From IMG/VR virus record IMGVR_UViG_3300048044_000169, positions 1-42,204 of that record: DNA of 42,204 nucleotides; one strand, 5' to 3'. This document shows, in pieces, positions 8,701-16,459 of this stretch; within the stretch, counting starts at the first letter, position 1, and each line of letters starts with the position of its first letter. The position numbers were made by a program, and so were the translations under genes. This DNA comes from a virus. Under the pieces are notes generated by a model that saw nothing but the letters and a program-made list of their open reading frames with translations, was not told the origin of the DNA and made no database searches.

Positions 8701-8941
8701 AAACAGCAACATGGTAGTCATAGGAGGTTACTGATCCGCCTTTAAGCAAACCACCTTTGCCACCAGTACTAGATTGTTGTGCCGTCGCGGTAAAATCCTG
8801 ATAATCTATGATATTTCCTGGTTGACGGTTAGTCCCATAAAGCAGAGGCACAGCAATACCAAAATCCGATGTTTGCACCTGGAGAGATGTATACAGTTGT
8901 GCAACAGGAGCTGAACTTCCGCCCCCTAATATACCGCTCAA
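5795..8941 (-). CDS. Tail tip attachment / central fibre protein (TipJ, Phage-tail_3 type)
   Basis: 1048-residue tail tip protein. The N-terminal region (VPLLYGTNRQPGNIIDYQDF, a GGKGG loop, YDYHVAVSIGLGQGPV) matches the start of host-specificity/tip proteins of the lambda J and gene transfer agent gp15 group. The middle (residues 200-500) carries the Phage-tail_3-like baseplate domain. The C-terminal half contains fibronectin-like beta segments (NVTNLKLNYSNGYAVLSW). It would cap the tail tube and start DNA ejection. The start is TTG, preceded by GGGAGTGAT. It lies directly after DUF2460, DUF2163 and NlpC/P60 genes. Confidence 0.85.
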   Translation of the reverse strand: MSGILGGGSSAPVAQLYTSLQVQTSDFGIAVPLLYGTNRQPGNIIDYQDFTATAQQSSTGGKGGLLKGGSVTSYDYHVAVSIGLGQGPVYGIGRVWGGTNTTQLSQYLPTWSPDQETANMIQSLYWYNDSAGLNGLTWLQQNPAYFSASSSALQSALSAAGYSAVSLETDLTAFFGTLTQAPWGYMVSNHPTHALNYPLIAYVSGYIDLGDSPSVTSYSFEIFGNYIFGSGILDANPTLVLTDILTNPVGGCRFPSAYLGNLSYFSNYCVANGIFISPTIVNQTQASEVVNNIMQCTNSQPVVSQGLLTFVPYGTQTATGNGVTFTPNITPIYDLNDNDFLFNDKTDPVQVVHDVEITDLFNFLQVTFSNRNDEYANDVATEIDQGSIDNLGQLIAPSVDLSSYICDAGVAAIAAQNILQRMVYHANQATFKLPYFPFILLDPMDIVAITDPALGYSNTLVRIISIEGDDKKELTFTVEEVGLNASDAVVYPRQSATRSTTNYQVSPGNVNQPVIFEPPDALAGGLVAWIGASGGSNWGGCYVYLSNDGNSYMQIGEINSPARQGVLSAALPVGSDPDTTDTLSVNMAMSAAQLNSGTQADADSDITLCYCDGELISYEMAALTGTDEYNLTYLRRGCYGTPIAAHNPNTQFMRVDESRLFAYDFAPTNIGQTIYLKFMSFNIYNGGYQDLSTLPAYQYTLQGTALYSSLPNVTNLKLNYSNGYAVLSWSAISDFRTPIQYEIRQGTTWSTAQMVGRVTATSFTLPGYGNYFVAAVYPAVYNSKPYYVYSATPENIEGGARVPLNTIATYDELATGWSGTLSGVGIKNNAIQLIGQYDWDSVADNDNSLWDVDMYDYAVSTGTYTIPSSHIVVLSAAQLCNVSYAMQVEGIPIVSDFDSTQDTDSVADWDGNNSQYITATPQINVYNGTAWSGWQTLSTGQYYGQQFNFQVVLATSNAQFTPALADFSYSIDVVDNVESANVSIPAAGCSVLYPTIFNMVPTPVITIFNAQAGDTVILSNQTSSGFTVQIQNSGVGVARNINYAASGY

Positions 8942-8947
8942 ATTACA

Positions 8948-9376
8948 TCACTCCCAAAAACTAAAAATTCCTACCTCGAATTTTTGGTAGGATCGGCGAT
9001 TGCTTAAAATGACTCCTTGCTTGATGTACGAATGAATAATATATTCCTCATCTATGACAATCGCCGCGTGATGAGGCACTTTTGCCCCTGGGAATTTATA
9101 TAAAATTACATCCCCTGGCATTGGATCACGGTCAACTTGCTTCGAATATTTCTTTATCCAATCCAGGTAATCCGTTCGTGCGGAGTGGCAGGCAATATCA
9201 AACGGATAAAAGGGTATCTCTTGATGATCAACAAGCCCTACCTTTTCGAATACTTCAAGAATAAGCATACCGCAATCAGTGCCAGCTTTTTTTACTCGCC
9301 CCATGTGCCTATAAGGAGTGCCAAGCCAGGATCGAGTCTCTTCCACGACAGATTGCCTTTCTGCTGCTTCGCTCAT
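8948..9376 (-). CDS. NlpC/P60 cysteine peptidase of the tail tip
   Basis: 142-residue NlpC/P60-family peptidase expected to cut peptide cross-links of the wall during DNA entry. Catalytic Cys35 sits in AGTDCGMLIL, the His in PHHAAIVI (H102/H103), and a third polar residue is H115 in YIIHS. The opening WLGTPYRHMGR is typical of tail-associated members, which are short because the enzyme domain is nearly the whole protein. Its place between the DUF2163 and tip genes matches gp14 of the Rhodobacter gene transfer agent. The ATG follows GGGAGCGTG. Confidence 0.92.
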   Translation of the reverse strand: MSEAAERQSVVEETRSWLGTPYRHMGRVKKAGTDCGMLILEVFEKVGLVDHQEIPFYPFDIACHSARTDYLDWIKKYSKQVDRDPMPGDVILYKFPGAKVPHHAAIVIDEEYIIHSYIKQGVILSNRRSYQKFEVGIFSFWE

Positions 9377-9380
9377 ATTA

Positions 9381-10247
9381 TCACGCTCCCATGGTTATCG
9401 ACGGTGTTGGGATGAATGGTGTGCCACGATATTTAGGTAAATTATTAAATACATATTGGCAGGTCGTAGTCGTACGATTGCAACTCGGAACAACCGTAAA
9501 AGTATCGCCAGTAGTAGGCTGAAATGGCAATGGCCACATCAAGGTTAACTGTCCATTGCTGTGCGTCTGGATCGTTGAAATGACGCCAATGTTTAGGCCG
9601 CTGGTGAATACCATGCTGCCCCTACTGTAATAGCCTGCTGGTTGAGTTAAGCCGCTTACTTGCAGAGTGGATTGATTGCTTCCGGCCGCTAGATTTCCGC
9701 CTGCCGTAAAGGCTGCCCGATTGACGCCACAGGTGTTCAGATCATACAAATTGTTCATGCATCCAGGCTGATAGATCAATGACGGTACTTGATTGTTCAG
9801 TAGATCCGTCATTGCCTTGATCCGGAGCTCAGCTTTCGACCGACCGATCGTGTCCATTTGCAGCAGACCTGTAAACAACGGTAAAACATAGTTGGCATTG
9901 GCTGTTAAGGACCACGATGTCATGAATAAGTTGCTATGCTGCACGATAGCGTAGTTAAAAGCGCCTGATCGAAGAGATGCCGGAATTTGGACGCCACTTA
10001 TTGTATCCGAAGTCGTGTAATACCAATTTACTGCCAGATCGTCCACATTCGTACCCAGCGCTTGTTTAAAGTTGCCTACCTCCAAAGCTGCCGGAACATA
10101 ATTAAAGCCGCCCACGTTAATCGTGTAGCAGCCTGAATTATATCTCAAAACTGTTCCGTTAGTTTCAGTAAAGGTCACCAGGTCAAGCATGCATAGGCTG
10201 ACGGCTGAATTCAGCAAGGATAAGAGGGCCGCACTGCAGGTTTTCAT
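9381..10247 (-). CDS. DUF2163/BR0599-type tail hub protein
   Basis: 288-residue baseplate hub protein. The N-terminal DUF2163 region covers about 1-170 and the BR0599-like C-terminus ends with PLPFQPTTGDTFTVVPSC and KYRGTPFIP. Four cysteines are placed as in family hub proteins: PGCMNNL and NTCGVNR in the middle, then PSCNR and TTCQYVFNN. In the Rhodobacter agent gp13 and lambda gpL such cysteines hold an iron-sulfur cluster; that this one does is inferred. It would connect the distal tail protein to the tip. Confidence 0.85.
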   Translation of the reverse strand: MKTCSAALLSLLNSAVSLCMLDLVTFTETNGTVLRYNSGCYTINVGGFNYVPAALEVGNFKQALGTNVDDLAVNWYYTTSDTISGVQIPASLRSGAFNYAIVQHSNLFMTSWSLTANANYVLPLFTGLLQMDTIGRSKAELRIKAMTDLLNNQVPSLIYQPGCMNNLYDLNTCGVNRAAFTAGGNLAAGSNQSTLQVSGLTQPAGYYSRGSMVFTSGLNIGVISTIQTHSNGQLTLMWPLPFQPTTGDTFTVVPSCNRTTTTCQYVFNNLPKYRGTPFIPTPSITMGA

Positions 10248-10258
10248 ATCATCGCCCC

Positions 10259-10873
10259 CTAATCCGTACTCATAGCATTAAGGACTGATTCAAAAGTTAG
10301 TTTCTTATTTTCCCACCAGCCCTTTACTACATTCGAAGATTGATTTGCATCATCGGTAAAATGCACCCGATAATAGAATTCGCCTGTCCACGATATTATC
10401 GCGGTTGCCGCCGGTGCCGTGGTGAACGTAACCATGCCAGTAGTGCTGATGCTGTACTTTGATGAGCTTTGCGCTACGCCGTTTATGTAAATAGTCGGAG
10501 CTCCTTGCACCCCAAGCATAGGTTCCACGAATCCACCATAGCTTCTGACAAGTTGATACTGTGTCGTTATGCCGTCACCTATACCAAAAGCTTCATTGGC
10601 CACGGTATTGTCCGTCACATCGTTGAAAAGGAAGTCATCCCATTTGCCATACCTTGCAAGGAAAAATCCCTGTAAAATATGAATATCATCGGTAGGGATC
10701 CCGGTATCGGACAAATACGAATAAGATAGCTCGAACGTCCATATCGGGTATGACTGCAGACTTAATGCCTTCCGCATACCTGTGACGGTTTTATGTTCGA
10801 GGGTGTTAAAGGCTGGTGTTTTATTTACAGGCCACGACTGCCCTAAAAGGGCAGGAAAGACTGCATTACTCAT
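10259..10873 (-). CDS. DUF2460 distal tail protein
   Basis: 204-residue DUF2460 protein, the distal-tail component of gene transfer agent-like tails. Family features visible include the N-terminal FPALLGQSWPVNKTPAFNT, the central FELSYSYLSD and the loop LQGFFLARYGKWDDFLFND. The C-terminal half is a beta-domain (IYINGVAQSSSKY). It forms the ring between tail tube and hub. It lies directly downstream of the tape measure gene in the usual order. Confidence 0.88.
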   Translation of the reverse strand: MSNAVFPALLGQSWPVNKTPAFNTLEHKTVTGMRKALSLQSYPIWTFELSYSYLSDTGIPTDDIHILQGFFLARYGKWDDFLFNDVTDNTVANEAFGIGDGITTQYQLVRSYGGFVEPMLGVQGAPTIYINGVAQSSSKYSISTTGMVTFTTAPAATAIISWTGEFYYRVHFTDDANQSSNVVKGWWENKKLTFESVLNAMSTD

Positions 10874-10885
10874 AAGCTACCTCCA

Positions 10886-13828
10886 TCAGAGACCCCATCG
10901 ACTCACGTTATTTCTGGTTTGGTTCCGTGAAGCCCTGTAAAGGCCCTGGGTAACATCACGGCTGTTGTCGCGCATAATACGTCCCATGCTTTTTCCATCA
11001 ATAGCCTGAACGTTATAGGTTGGTGCATGAGTAAAGTTTCCCCCACCGCCTGCAGCGCCTCCTGGTCCCGAAGTTTGCCCGGATAAAATTCCGCGTACCG
11101 TATCCGCCATGCCACCTTTGGCCGGAACAATTAACTCGTTTTGGTGTACCCGCGCTACCATGTCACCAGGAACTGACCAGCTGCCAACATCATAACTTGG
11201 AAGGTTTCCAATGGACGAATTTCCATAAAATGAGCCTGTATTACGTCCTTGATTATTGCTGCTTGAACTACCACCTTTCATGATGTCCATCAAACCTGCC
11301 ATAAGAAGCAAGGGCCATAGTGCATTCCAGATACTCACTGCAGCCGTTTGCGATGATTGACCAACCTGAGTAAGTGCTTGACTTGCACCAGACCCCATTT
11401 GGTTTGCTGATGTGGTTGTTTTTTGAAATAGATTGGTGAATTGCTGAGTAAAATTCTGGGCAAATATTTTTACAACGCCATTCAAGATATCATTTGCCAT
11501 CTTTTGAAACGCTTGCTTGATGGTAGACGTTCGTTCGACTACACTTGCAATTATTTCCGAAAAGGTACTTTGCACCTGAGTCGCTAAATCAATCCAGGGC
11601 TTTTTGAGATTTTGTTCTTGCTTATCGTCCTGGGTTTTGAGATCCAGCGTATTTTGTTTTTTGGCAACCAAGATCTGATTCTGTATGGCAATGATTTTAT
11701 CGGCAATTTCTTGGAAAGCTGCCGGATAATCTTTCTGCAATTGCTGTAATAGCGTAATTTCCTCATTGTACTCGTTAAGCCGAGCCTGCCGTTTCTGATT
11801 TTCAAGATTGTTGAGTGCTGCCAACTCACTAGCTGCCGATATTTGCCCCATAGCAGCCTTATGTTTTATGTCTTCTTCTTGACTGGCAACATCCAAATCA
11901 GACAATTGCAAAGATAGTTCCAGATATTTTTGCTTAGTCGCGTATATTTTGTCAGCGGCTTTTTGTTCTTCTTCAGCAACTTTTGCTGCAGCCTCTAATT
12001 CCTTTGTTTTTGCCTCAGCATATTCTTTGCTTTGCTCACCAAATTGGGCTTTAGCAGTGTCCGCTACCTGTTGCAGAAATTTCACATCATCTTGCGCAGC
12101 TTGTAGTGCCGTTATTTTATGTTCGGCAACATATAACTTGTCAAGAGCCTCTTCTTGTTCGATCTCATCCTTTTTAGCCTGCAAAACAGCTTCAGCGGCT
12201 TTTTTCGCATCTTCTGCGGAATGATCTTTTGGTGGTTTTTTTCCTTTAGGGCCTTTCGGTCCTGGCATTGTAGGTGCGTTTTGATCGCCTTCAGGTGTTG
12301 AGGGACCTCCGCCGGCAGCGCCACCTATACCACTCATAACGCCTTTTATTTTGTCTTTTATACCGCCGATTGCTTTAGAAGTGATCGTTGACACTAAGTC
12401 CCATGTATTACTAGCAATATCACCAATATCTTTCATAGCACCAGACCAATCGCCTACCATAGAGCCCCAAGCAGCTTTGACTCCCTCCCAATCTCCTACC
12501 AAAGCAGCATGAATCGCATTAGCAATACTATTACAAATAGATTTTATGTGTTCCGCAAGTCTAGAAAAGACTTGAGCAATAGCATTTACTGTATTATCAG
12601 TAGCAGTTTTAATGCCGTTAAAATTTGTAGTCCATGCTGCGTATAATGCGGCAACTGCCACACCCACGATAACAACTGAGCCAATCAATAGATTCAATCC
12701 TAAGGTCATGGCTGTTTCTGCTGCAGAAGCTAACCAAGCACCACTTGTGAATGCTTCAAATGCTCCAATACAGACTTCTACAACCCCGGTCGTAGTAACT
12801 ATGATAGCATCAAGCGCGATAGTAATTGCTGCCCATACAGTGTGGGCGGCTGCCGCTGCCAGAATACCCAATCGATAGGTAGCCCAAATTCCAGTAGCAA
12901 TTCCTATCGCTTCTATTACAGTTTCAACCGTTCCAACTAACGCTTGGTGAGAGTCAGTCCAATCACTGATCGCACTAATAGCCTCTCTGATCGCCGCTGG
13001 TATCTCTGCTATAAAAGTAGAAAAATCAACTAGAACCGGAATAACTACATTGCCTATTGACATTGCCAATGCCTCACCAGTTATAGAAAGGTCATTTAGT
13101 GACATTTTGTACTGCACTGCCTTATTTAGCCCCTGCTCACTCATAACCAATCCAAGGGATTCGGCTTTTTTAGCTGCCATGTCCATGGTATCGCTCGTAA
13201 GTCGCAAAAGCGCATTAATATCCATGTGTGATCGCTTCATGATTTCGACAGCGGCGACATTCCGGTCAGTGCCTGCTTTCATATCGCCAAGTTTTGCAAT
13301 GACTTCTTGCATAATGCTTTGCGAATTTTTAAAAGTACCGTCACCATTTCTAACGCTAATATCAAGCCCCTGAAATGCTTTAGAGTTATTTGCCAAAGAC
13401 CGGGCAATAGCTTGCGCTCCCTGTGCATATTGCTGTGCGGTAATTCCCACATGCTGTAATGCAACATCTAAGACACTCGCATCTTCGGCCGAAATTCCCA
13501 GCTTTGTACTTAACAGTTCTACACCTTCGGCGAATTCGGTGGTTTTGTTCAGCACTTCTCCAAAAATCGCACCACCTGCCATGACAGCCCCAATACCTAC
13601 AATAGCCTCCTGGAATCCGATTACTGACTCCTTAATTCCAGCCATTGTTTCTTTTATACTTGCACCCATTTCTTTAACCATGGCCTGTATTTCAGGGGCT
13701 GTTGCAGCCCAGTCGGAACGCATAGATTCGGTAGCCGTCTTATTTGCTGTAGTGGCCTCAGCCATGCCCTCTTTTAAATTTGACGCATCGGCTTCTATAC
13801 CGACTGATACTTTGTCATCATCAGCCAT
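10886..13828 (-). CDS. Tail tape measure protein
   Basis: 980-residue tape measure protein that sets tail length and is ejected ahead of DNA. It begins with charged helices, has hydrophobic stretches around residues 290-400 (for example LNLLIGSVVIVGVAVAAL), a proline/lysine-rich linker near 500-530, then long Ala/Glu/Gln coiled coil and a Gly-rich C-terminus. I place the start at the ATG at 13828, which overlaps the end of the chaperone extension by 8 bases and has GGGAGG at good spacing. The TTG at 13852 lacks this. Confidence 0.92.
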   Translation of the reverse strand: MADDDKVSVGIEADASNLKEGMAEATTANKTATESMRSDWAATAPEIQAMVKEMGASIKETMAGIKESVIGFQEAIVGIGAVMAGGAIFGEVLNKTTEFAEGVELLSTKLGISAEDASVLDVALQHVGITAQQYAQGAQAIARSLANNSKAFQGLDISVRNGDGTFKNSQSIMQEVIAKLGDMKAGTDRNVAAVEIMKRSHMDINALLRLTSDTMDMAAKKAESLGLVMSEQGLNKAVQYKMSLNDLSITGEALAMSIGNVVIPVLVDFSTFIAEIPAAIREAISAISDWTDSHQALVGTVETVIEAIGIATGIWATYRLGILAAAAAHTVWAAITIALDAIIVTTTGVVEVCIGAFEAFTSGAWLASAAETAMTLGLNLLIGSVVIVGVAVAALYAAWTTNFNGIKTATDNTVNAIAQVFSRLAEHIKSICNSIANAIHAALVGDWEGVKAAWGSMVGDWSGAMKDIGDIASNTWDLVSTITSKAIGGIKDKIKGVMSGIGGAAGGGPSTPEGDQNAPTMPGPKGPKGKKPPKDHSAEDAKKAAEAVLQAKKDEIEQEEALDKLYVAEHKITALQAAQDDVKFLQQVADTAKAQFGEQSKEYAEAKTKELEAAAKVAEEEQKAADKIYATKQKYLELSLQLSDLDVASQEEDIKHKAAMGQISAASELAALNNLENQKRQARLNEYNEEITLLQQLQKDYPAAFQEIADKIIAIQNQILVAKKQNTLDLKTQDDKQEQNLKKPWIDLATQVQSTFSEIIASVVERTSTIKQAFQKMANDILNGVVKIFAQNFTQQFTNLFQKTTTSANQMGSGASQALTQVGQSSQTAAVSIWNALWPLLLMAGLMDIMKGGSSSSNNQGRNTGSFYGNSSIGNLPSYDVGSWSVPGDMVARVHQNELIVPAKGGMADTVRGILSGQTSGPGGAAGGGGNFTHAPTYNVQAIDGKSMGRIMRDNSRDVTQGLYRASRNQTRNNVSRWGL

Positions 13829-14494
13829 TAACATTTCCTCCCGCTGCCGCAAAGTCCGTTTTCAAATTATCGAATGCCTCATTTGAGTGAGGAGTCTTTT
13901 TCGTGTCCTGATAATACGATTCATCCCAAAACACCTGTGCGCCACTGTCAGCTTGCGTAAATGGCCGTTGTACAGTTTGATAGCCTAAAGCAGAAGAAAT
14001 CCCCCGAATCAGATAATTGACCGGAGGATTATACTTCCACTCAGCGAGAAAATTCCTGTACCGTGGAATTGTCATATTGTGGCGTATGTAGTCCCATGTC
14101 CAGCCTGTAGCCGCGATAATATCCCAATACCATTCACCCCAAGGTATTGAGTCTAGACTACAGGCTGAATTTCCCCCGCACTTGCACTAGTGTTTTCTTC
14201 GTCAGTAGCGAGTCCTGATTCACCTTTGATTGCCGCTAATATTTCACGGAAATTGCGAAGGGTCAAAATACTTTTAATTTCATCACGCGTAACCTCGTAG
14301 TTTCGTGATACAGCAGCATAAACAATATCGATGACATCGCCTATGCTATCAGGCGTCATTTTATCGTCTGATTCAAGTTTTTGCATCTTGGGTGCTAACT
14401 CTTCAATCTGTCCAAATGACAAAGCCGGGATAATGATCGTTTGTCCTTTTATTTTTACAGCTGATCCCTCAAAAGGTAACTGCTTCATTTTCAT
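13821..14494 (-). CDS. Tail assembly chaperone, G-T fusion by -1 frameshift
   Basis: Long form of the tail chaperone, by analogy to lambda gpGT. The G part uses the first frame from 14494. The T part is read in the -1 frame and contributes about 117 residues, giving a product of about 224 residues. The -1 frame is coding-like right through the region beyond the G stop (GEWYWDIIAATGWTWDYI), and no start codon with a ribosome site precedes it; the ATG at 14075 lies inside this conserved-looking stretch. The -1 frame opens only after a TAG at about 14190, so the shift must occur between there and 14153. The product would bind the tape measure during tail assembly. Confidence 0.75.
14153..14494 (-). 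CDS. Tail assembly chaperone, short form (G-like)
   Basis: 113-residue first-frame product, probably the abundant tail chaperone made before frameshifting. It starts at ATG after GAGGGGGAAT and begins MKMKQLPFEGSAVKI, followed by helices typical of G-like proteins between major tail protein and tape measure. Its stop TAG lies inside a 10-bp palindrome (AGTCTAGACT). Confidence 0.8.
   Translation of the reverse strand: MKMKQLPFEGSAVKIKGQTIIIPALSFGQIEELAPKMQKLESDDKMTPDSIGDVIDIVYAAVSRNYEVTRDEIKSILTLRNFREILAAIKGESGLATDEENTSASAGEIQPVV
14170..14177 (-). other. Candidate -1 frameshift site (GGGGGAAA) in the tail chaperone gene
   Basis: On the minus strand the first-frame codons GCG GGG GAA ATT contain GGGGGAAA, the most slippery run in the window where the shift must occur. 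Gly-tRNA on GGG can re-pair perfectly after slipping one base back. The A-site pairing is imperfect, so this is not a textbook heptamer. The site lies about 17 bases before the first-frame stop. Confidence 0.55.
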
Positions 14495-14509
14495 AGTTAA
14501 TTCCCCCTC

Positions 14510-14548
14510 AAAAAAATTAACAGGTCCGAAATAACCCCAGACCTGTTA
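14510..14548 (-). terminator. Intra-operon terminator/attenuator after the major tail gene
   Basis: On the minus strand a perfect 9-bp stem TAACAGGTC/GACCTGTTA (14540-14548 with 14518-14526) is followed by a T run (complement of 14510-14516). It sits between the major tail protein gene and the chaperone gene. Partial termination would give many tail tube subunits and fewer chaperone, tape measure and tip proteins. Confidence 0.75.
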
Positions 14549-14560
14549 TTGATTTATGCG

Positions 14561-15298
14561 TTATGAACTGCAGCTCAGCAATCCAAGCGTATTGGTTTGA
14601 TCGACAGAAGCCACAAAGTCAAATTCTGGAATAGTAAAGTCTTCTAATTTGGTTCCCCAGGCTGTCAACTTGTTAGTTGCCACGCTGTTAAGTACAATAG
14701 TGGTAAACTGTCCGCTGAAAGTCCCGGTAAAGATCGCCATAAACGCAGGTGCTGCTCCCATAAGTTGGTTAGCTAACGTAATGGTATAGCCAGTGGTCAG
14801 CGTGTACATATAGCAGAGCAATACGCCTGCGCCTGCGTCTGCCGTGGAAAAGGTATAAACGCCAGCCGCCACACTGTACTGCCCCACAGTAGGTCCGGAT
14901 GCTACAGGAGTCAGCGGTAGCCCAGTAGCTGCATACCTAACCCCAAGATCTCGCGTCCATGTCAACTTGTTTGCTACATTGACCGTCCAAGGCGTTGCTG
15001 CCGGGACAGTACCAACTTCATCAATCGCCGCCGTAGTCGCTCCCGTTGCCAGAGTTTGATTAAAGAATAGGCTGTTATAAGTCGCAGCCGATATCTGTAG
15101 TTGCTTCGCCTTGCCAGTGACTTTGATCTGACCGCGCCCAATTGCCAGCGCGTACTGATATTGACCGACAGCTTCTTTTAAACTTGCAGAAAAATCAACA
15201 CTTGATTCCTGCAGAGAACCAAACCTAATCGGCGTCGAAGAACCCGCAGGTATAGCAAAGAAGCTTCCTGCGCCAAAATTATATGTGTTGCCCGTCAC
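14561..15298 (-). CDS. Major tail (tube) protein
   Basis: 245-residue beta-rich protein upstream of the chaperones, the standard place of the tail tube subunit. The N-terminus (TYNFGAGSFFAIPAG) and a central immunoglobulin-like segment (YSVAAGVYTFSTADAGAGV) fit tube proteins with an inserted loop domain. The GTG start follows AAGGGGGTG and overlaps the upstream gene by 20 bases. A strong attenuator follows, consistent with high expression of this gene alone. Confidence 0.8.
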   Translation of the reverse strand: MTGNTYNFGAGSFFAIPAGSSTPIRFGSLQESSVDFSASLKEAVGQYQYALAIGRGQIKVTGKAKQLQISAATYNSLFFNQTLATGATTAAIDEVGTVPAATPWTVNVANKLTWTRDLGVRYAATGLPLTPVASGPTVGQYSVAAGVYTFSTADAGAGVLLCYMYTLTTGYTITLANQLMGAAPAFMAIFTGTFSGQFTTIVLNSVATNKLTAWGTKLEDFTIPEFDFVASVDQTNTLGLLSCSS

Positions 15299-15527
15299 TG
15301 TCCAGCACCCCCTTTATCTTTGCTTTAAGCCGTTCTTTTGCATCCATGACGTGGTTAAAAATTTGTGTATCTCGGCTTGCTGGTGAATCGTGAATGCACT
15401 CAATAAACCAGGCATCAATTACGGCCTCGATGGGATGCTGTTTAACTTCGGATTCAGTCTTAACCGCTTCCTTGATTTCTGCCGTTTTGACTTCTTCTTT
15501 GACATCTTCGTCCTGAAATTCTTCCAC
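15279..15527 (-). CDS. Small acidic helical protein of the tail module
   Basis: 82-residue protein with a Glu/Lys-rich N-terminus and a helical C-terminus (IEAVIDAWFIECIHDSPASR). It starts at GTG after AAGGGGGG. Small proteins of this form occur between tail terminator and tail tube genes in other phages, but I know of no assigned function. Confidence 0.65.
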   Translation of the reverse strand: MEEFQDEDVKEEVKTAEIKEAVKTESEVKQHPIEAVIDAWFIECIHDSPASRDTQIFNHVMDAKERLKAKIKGVLDSDGQHI

Positions 15528-15539
15528 AGGTATCCCCCC

Positions 15540-15974
15540 TTAATTAGGATTAATTACAATAATCTTTATCGGCACAATAGCCATACTTTGAGGACCACCG
15601 TTCACACCTTCGTAAATCTCCATTTTGCCACCGAGCTTGCAATCGAAGACCAAACCGCCCAGGGTGTTATACCCCTGCCAGTTAGGGGCTAATGCCGCTT
15701 CTAAGGCATCAAGTATGGGATTTAGTAGGCTACAGGAATCAACACCCGGCTGAGTACCTTCATTTACGTAGATGTACCATTCGGCTGCAAGCTCCCATTT
15801 TGTCGGCGTTCCTGGCTTAACCTGTGCCGTCTGGTCAAGTTGGCGCTGGAATATAGCCGGTTGCTGCGCTTGAGGCACATCATCGTAATGTTTCAACGTC
15901 CGACCGGTTGTCACAATGTCAGGAATATTTTGAGTGAGTGCAAAAAGCGCTGCATAAATAGGCTCGCGTATCAT
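15540..15974 (-). CDS. Tail terminator/completion-type protein
   Basis: 144-residue protein, coupled by ATGA to the gp10-like gene. The opening MIREPIYAALFALTQN and the order connector, gp10-like, this gene, tail tube indicate a tail terminator (gpU-like) that stops tube growth and joins tail to head. The assignment is mainly from gene order and size. Confidence 0.65.
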   Translation of the reverse strand: MIREPIYAALFALTQNIPDIVTTGRTLKHYDDVPQAQQPAIFQRQLDQTAQVKPGTPTKWELAAEWYIYVNEGTQPGVDSCSLLNPILDALEAALAPNWQGYNTLGGLVFDCKLGGKMEIYEGVNGGPQSMAIVPIKIIVINPN

Positions 15975-16459
15975 AGTTTCAACCCCTCTTCGACACCAAG
16001 ATGAATCTGATCGCGAATCATCTGAGCGTCTTCTCGTAATTGCGATCGTAGAAACGAATGTTCTTGATAATCGACTTTCCTGCTAAAAGGTCGCACGTTG
16101 ATGGTAAGTGGCTCGCGGAGTTGCTTTCCCCATGCCTGAGTAATGCGCCTGGTATGCGCCTTAACATCTTCAGTACCCTTAAAACCGTATTCGTGCCTAG
16201 CTGCATATTCAACGTTAGTGCCTACTGTGGTGCTGATCTTGCTATCACTGACCTTAACGTCATTTGCATGAATGCTACGTCTTAGTCGACCACTTCTGAC
16301 ATGTAAAGCCTGGCCACTGAGTTTTTGTGTCTTGACGTCGCTTTCAAGTTGGTAAGCTGCAGCTTGCACCCTAGCCGCTACAGCAGGTATGATCTTGTCC
16401 GGCAGTGCTGTGAGTTTGGCATTGATTTTGTCATCGCCGATAATCGTAGCGCTTACCAT
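15971..16459 (-). CDS. HK97 gp10-like head-tail joining protein
   Basis: 162-residue protein of the HK97 gp10 family. The N-terminal helix (KLTALPDKIIPAVAARVQAA) and the HVRSGRLRRSIHA motif followed by GTNVEYAARHEYGFKG are characteristic. It would act at the head-tail interface or in tail completion. It overlaps the upstream connector gene by 7 bases and the downstream gene by 4. Confidence 0.85.
   Translation of the reverse strand: MVSATIIGDDKINAKLTALPDKIIPAVAARVQAAAYQLESDVKTQKLSGQALHVRSGRLRRSIHANDVKVSDSKISTTVGTNVEYAARHEYGFKGTEDVKAHTRRITQAWGKQLREPLTINVRPFSRKVDYQEHSFLRSQLREDAQMIRDQIHLGVEEGLKL

Noticed and set aside
13050-13373. Plus-strand frame of 107 codons inside the tape measure gene
   Set aside because: Shadow of a long, strongly supported gene; low-complexity composition and no ribosome site.
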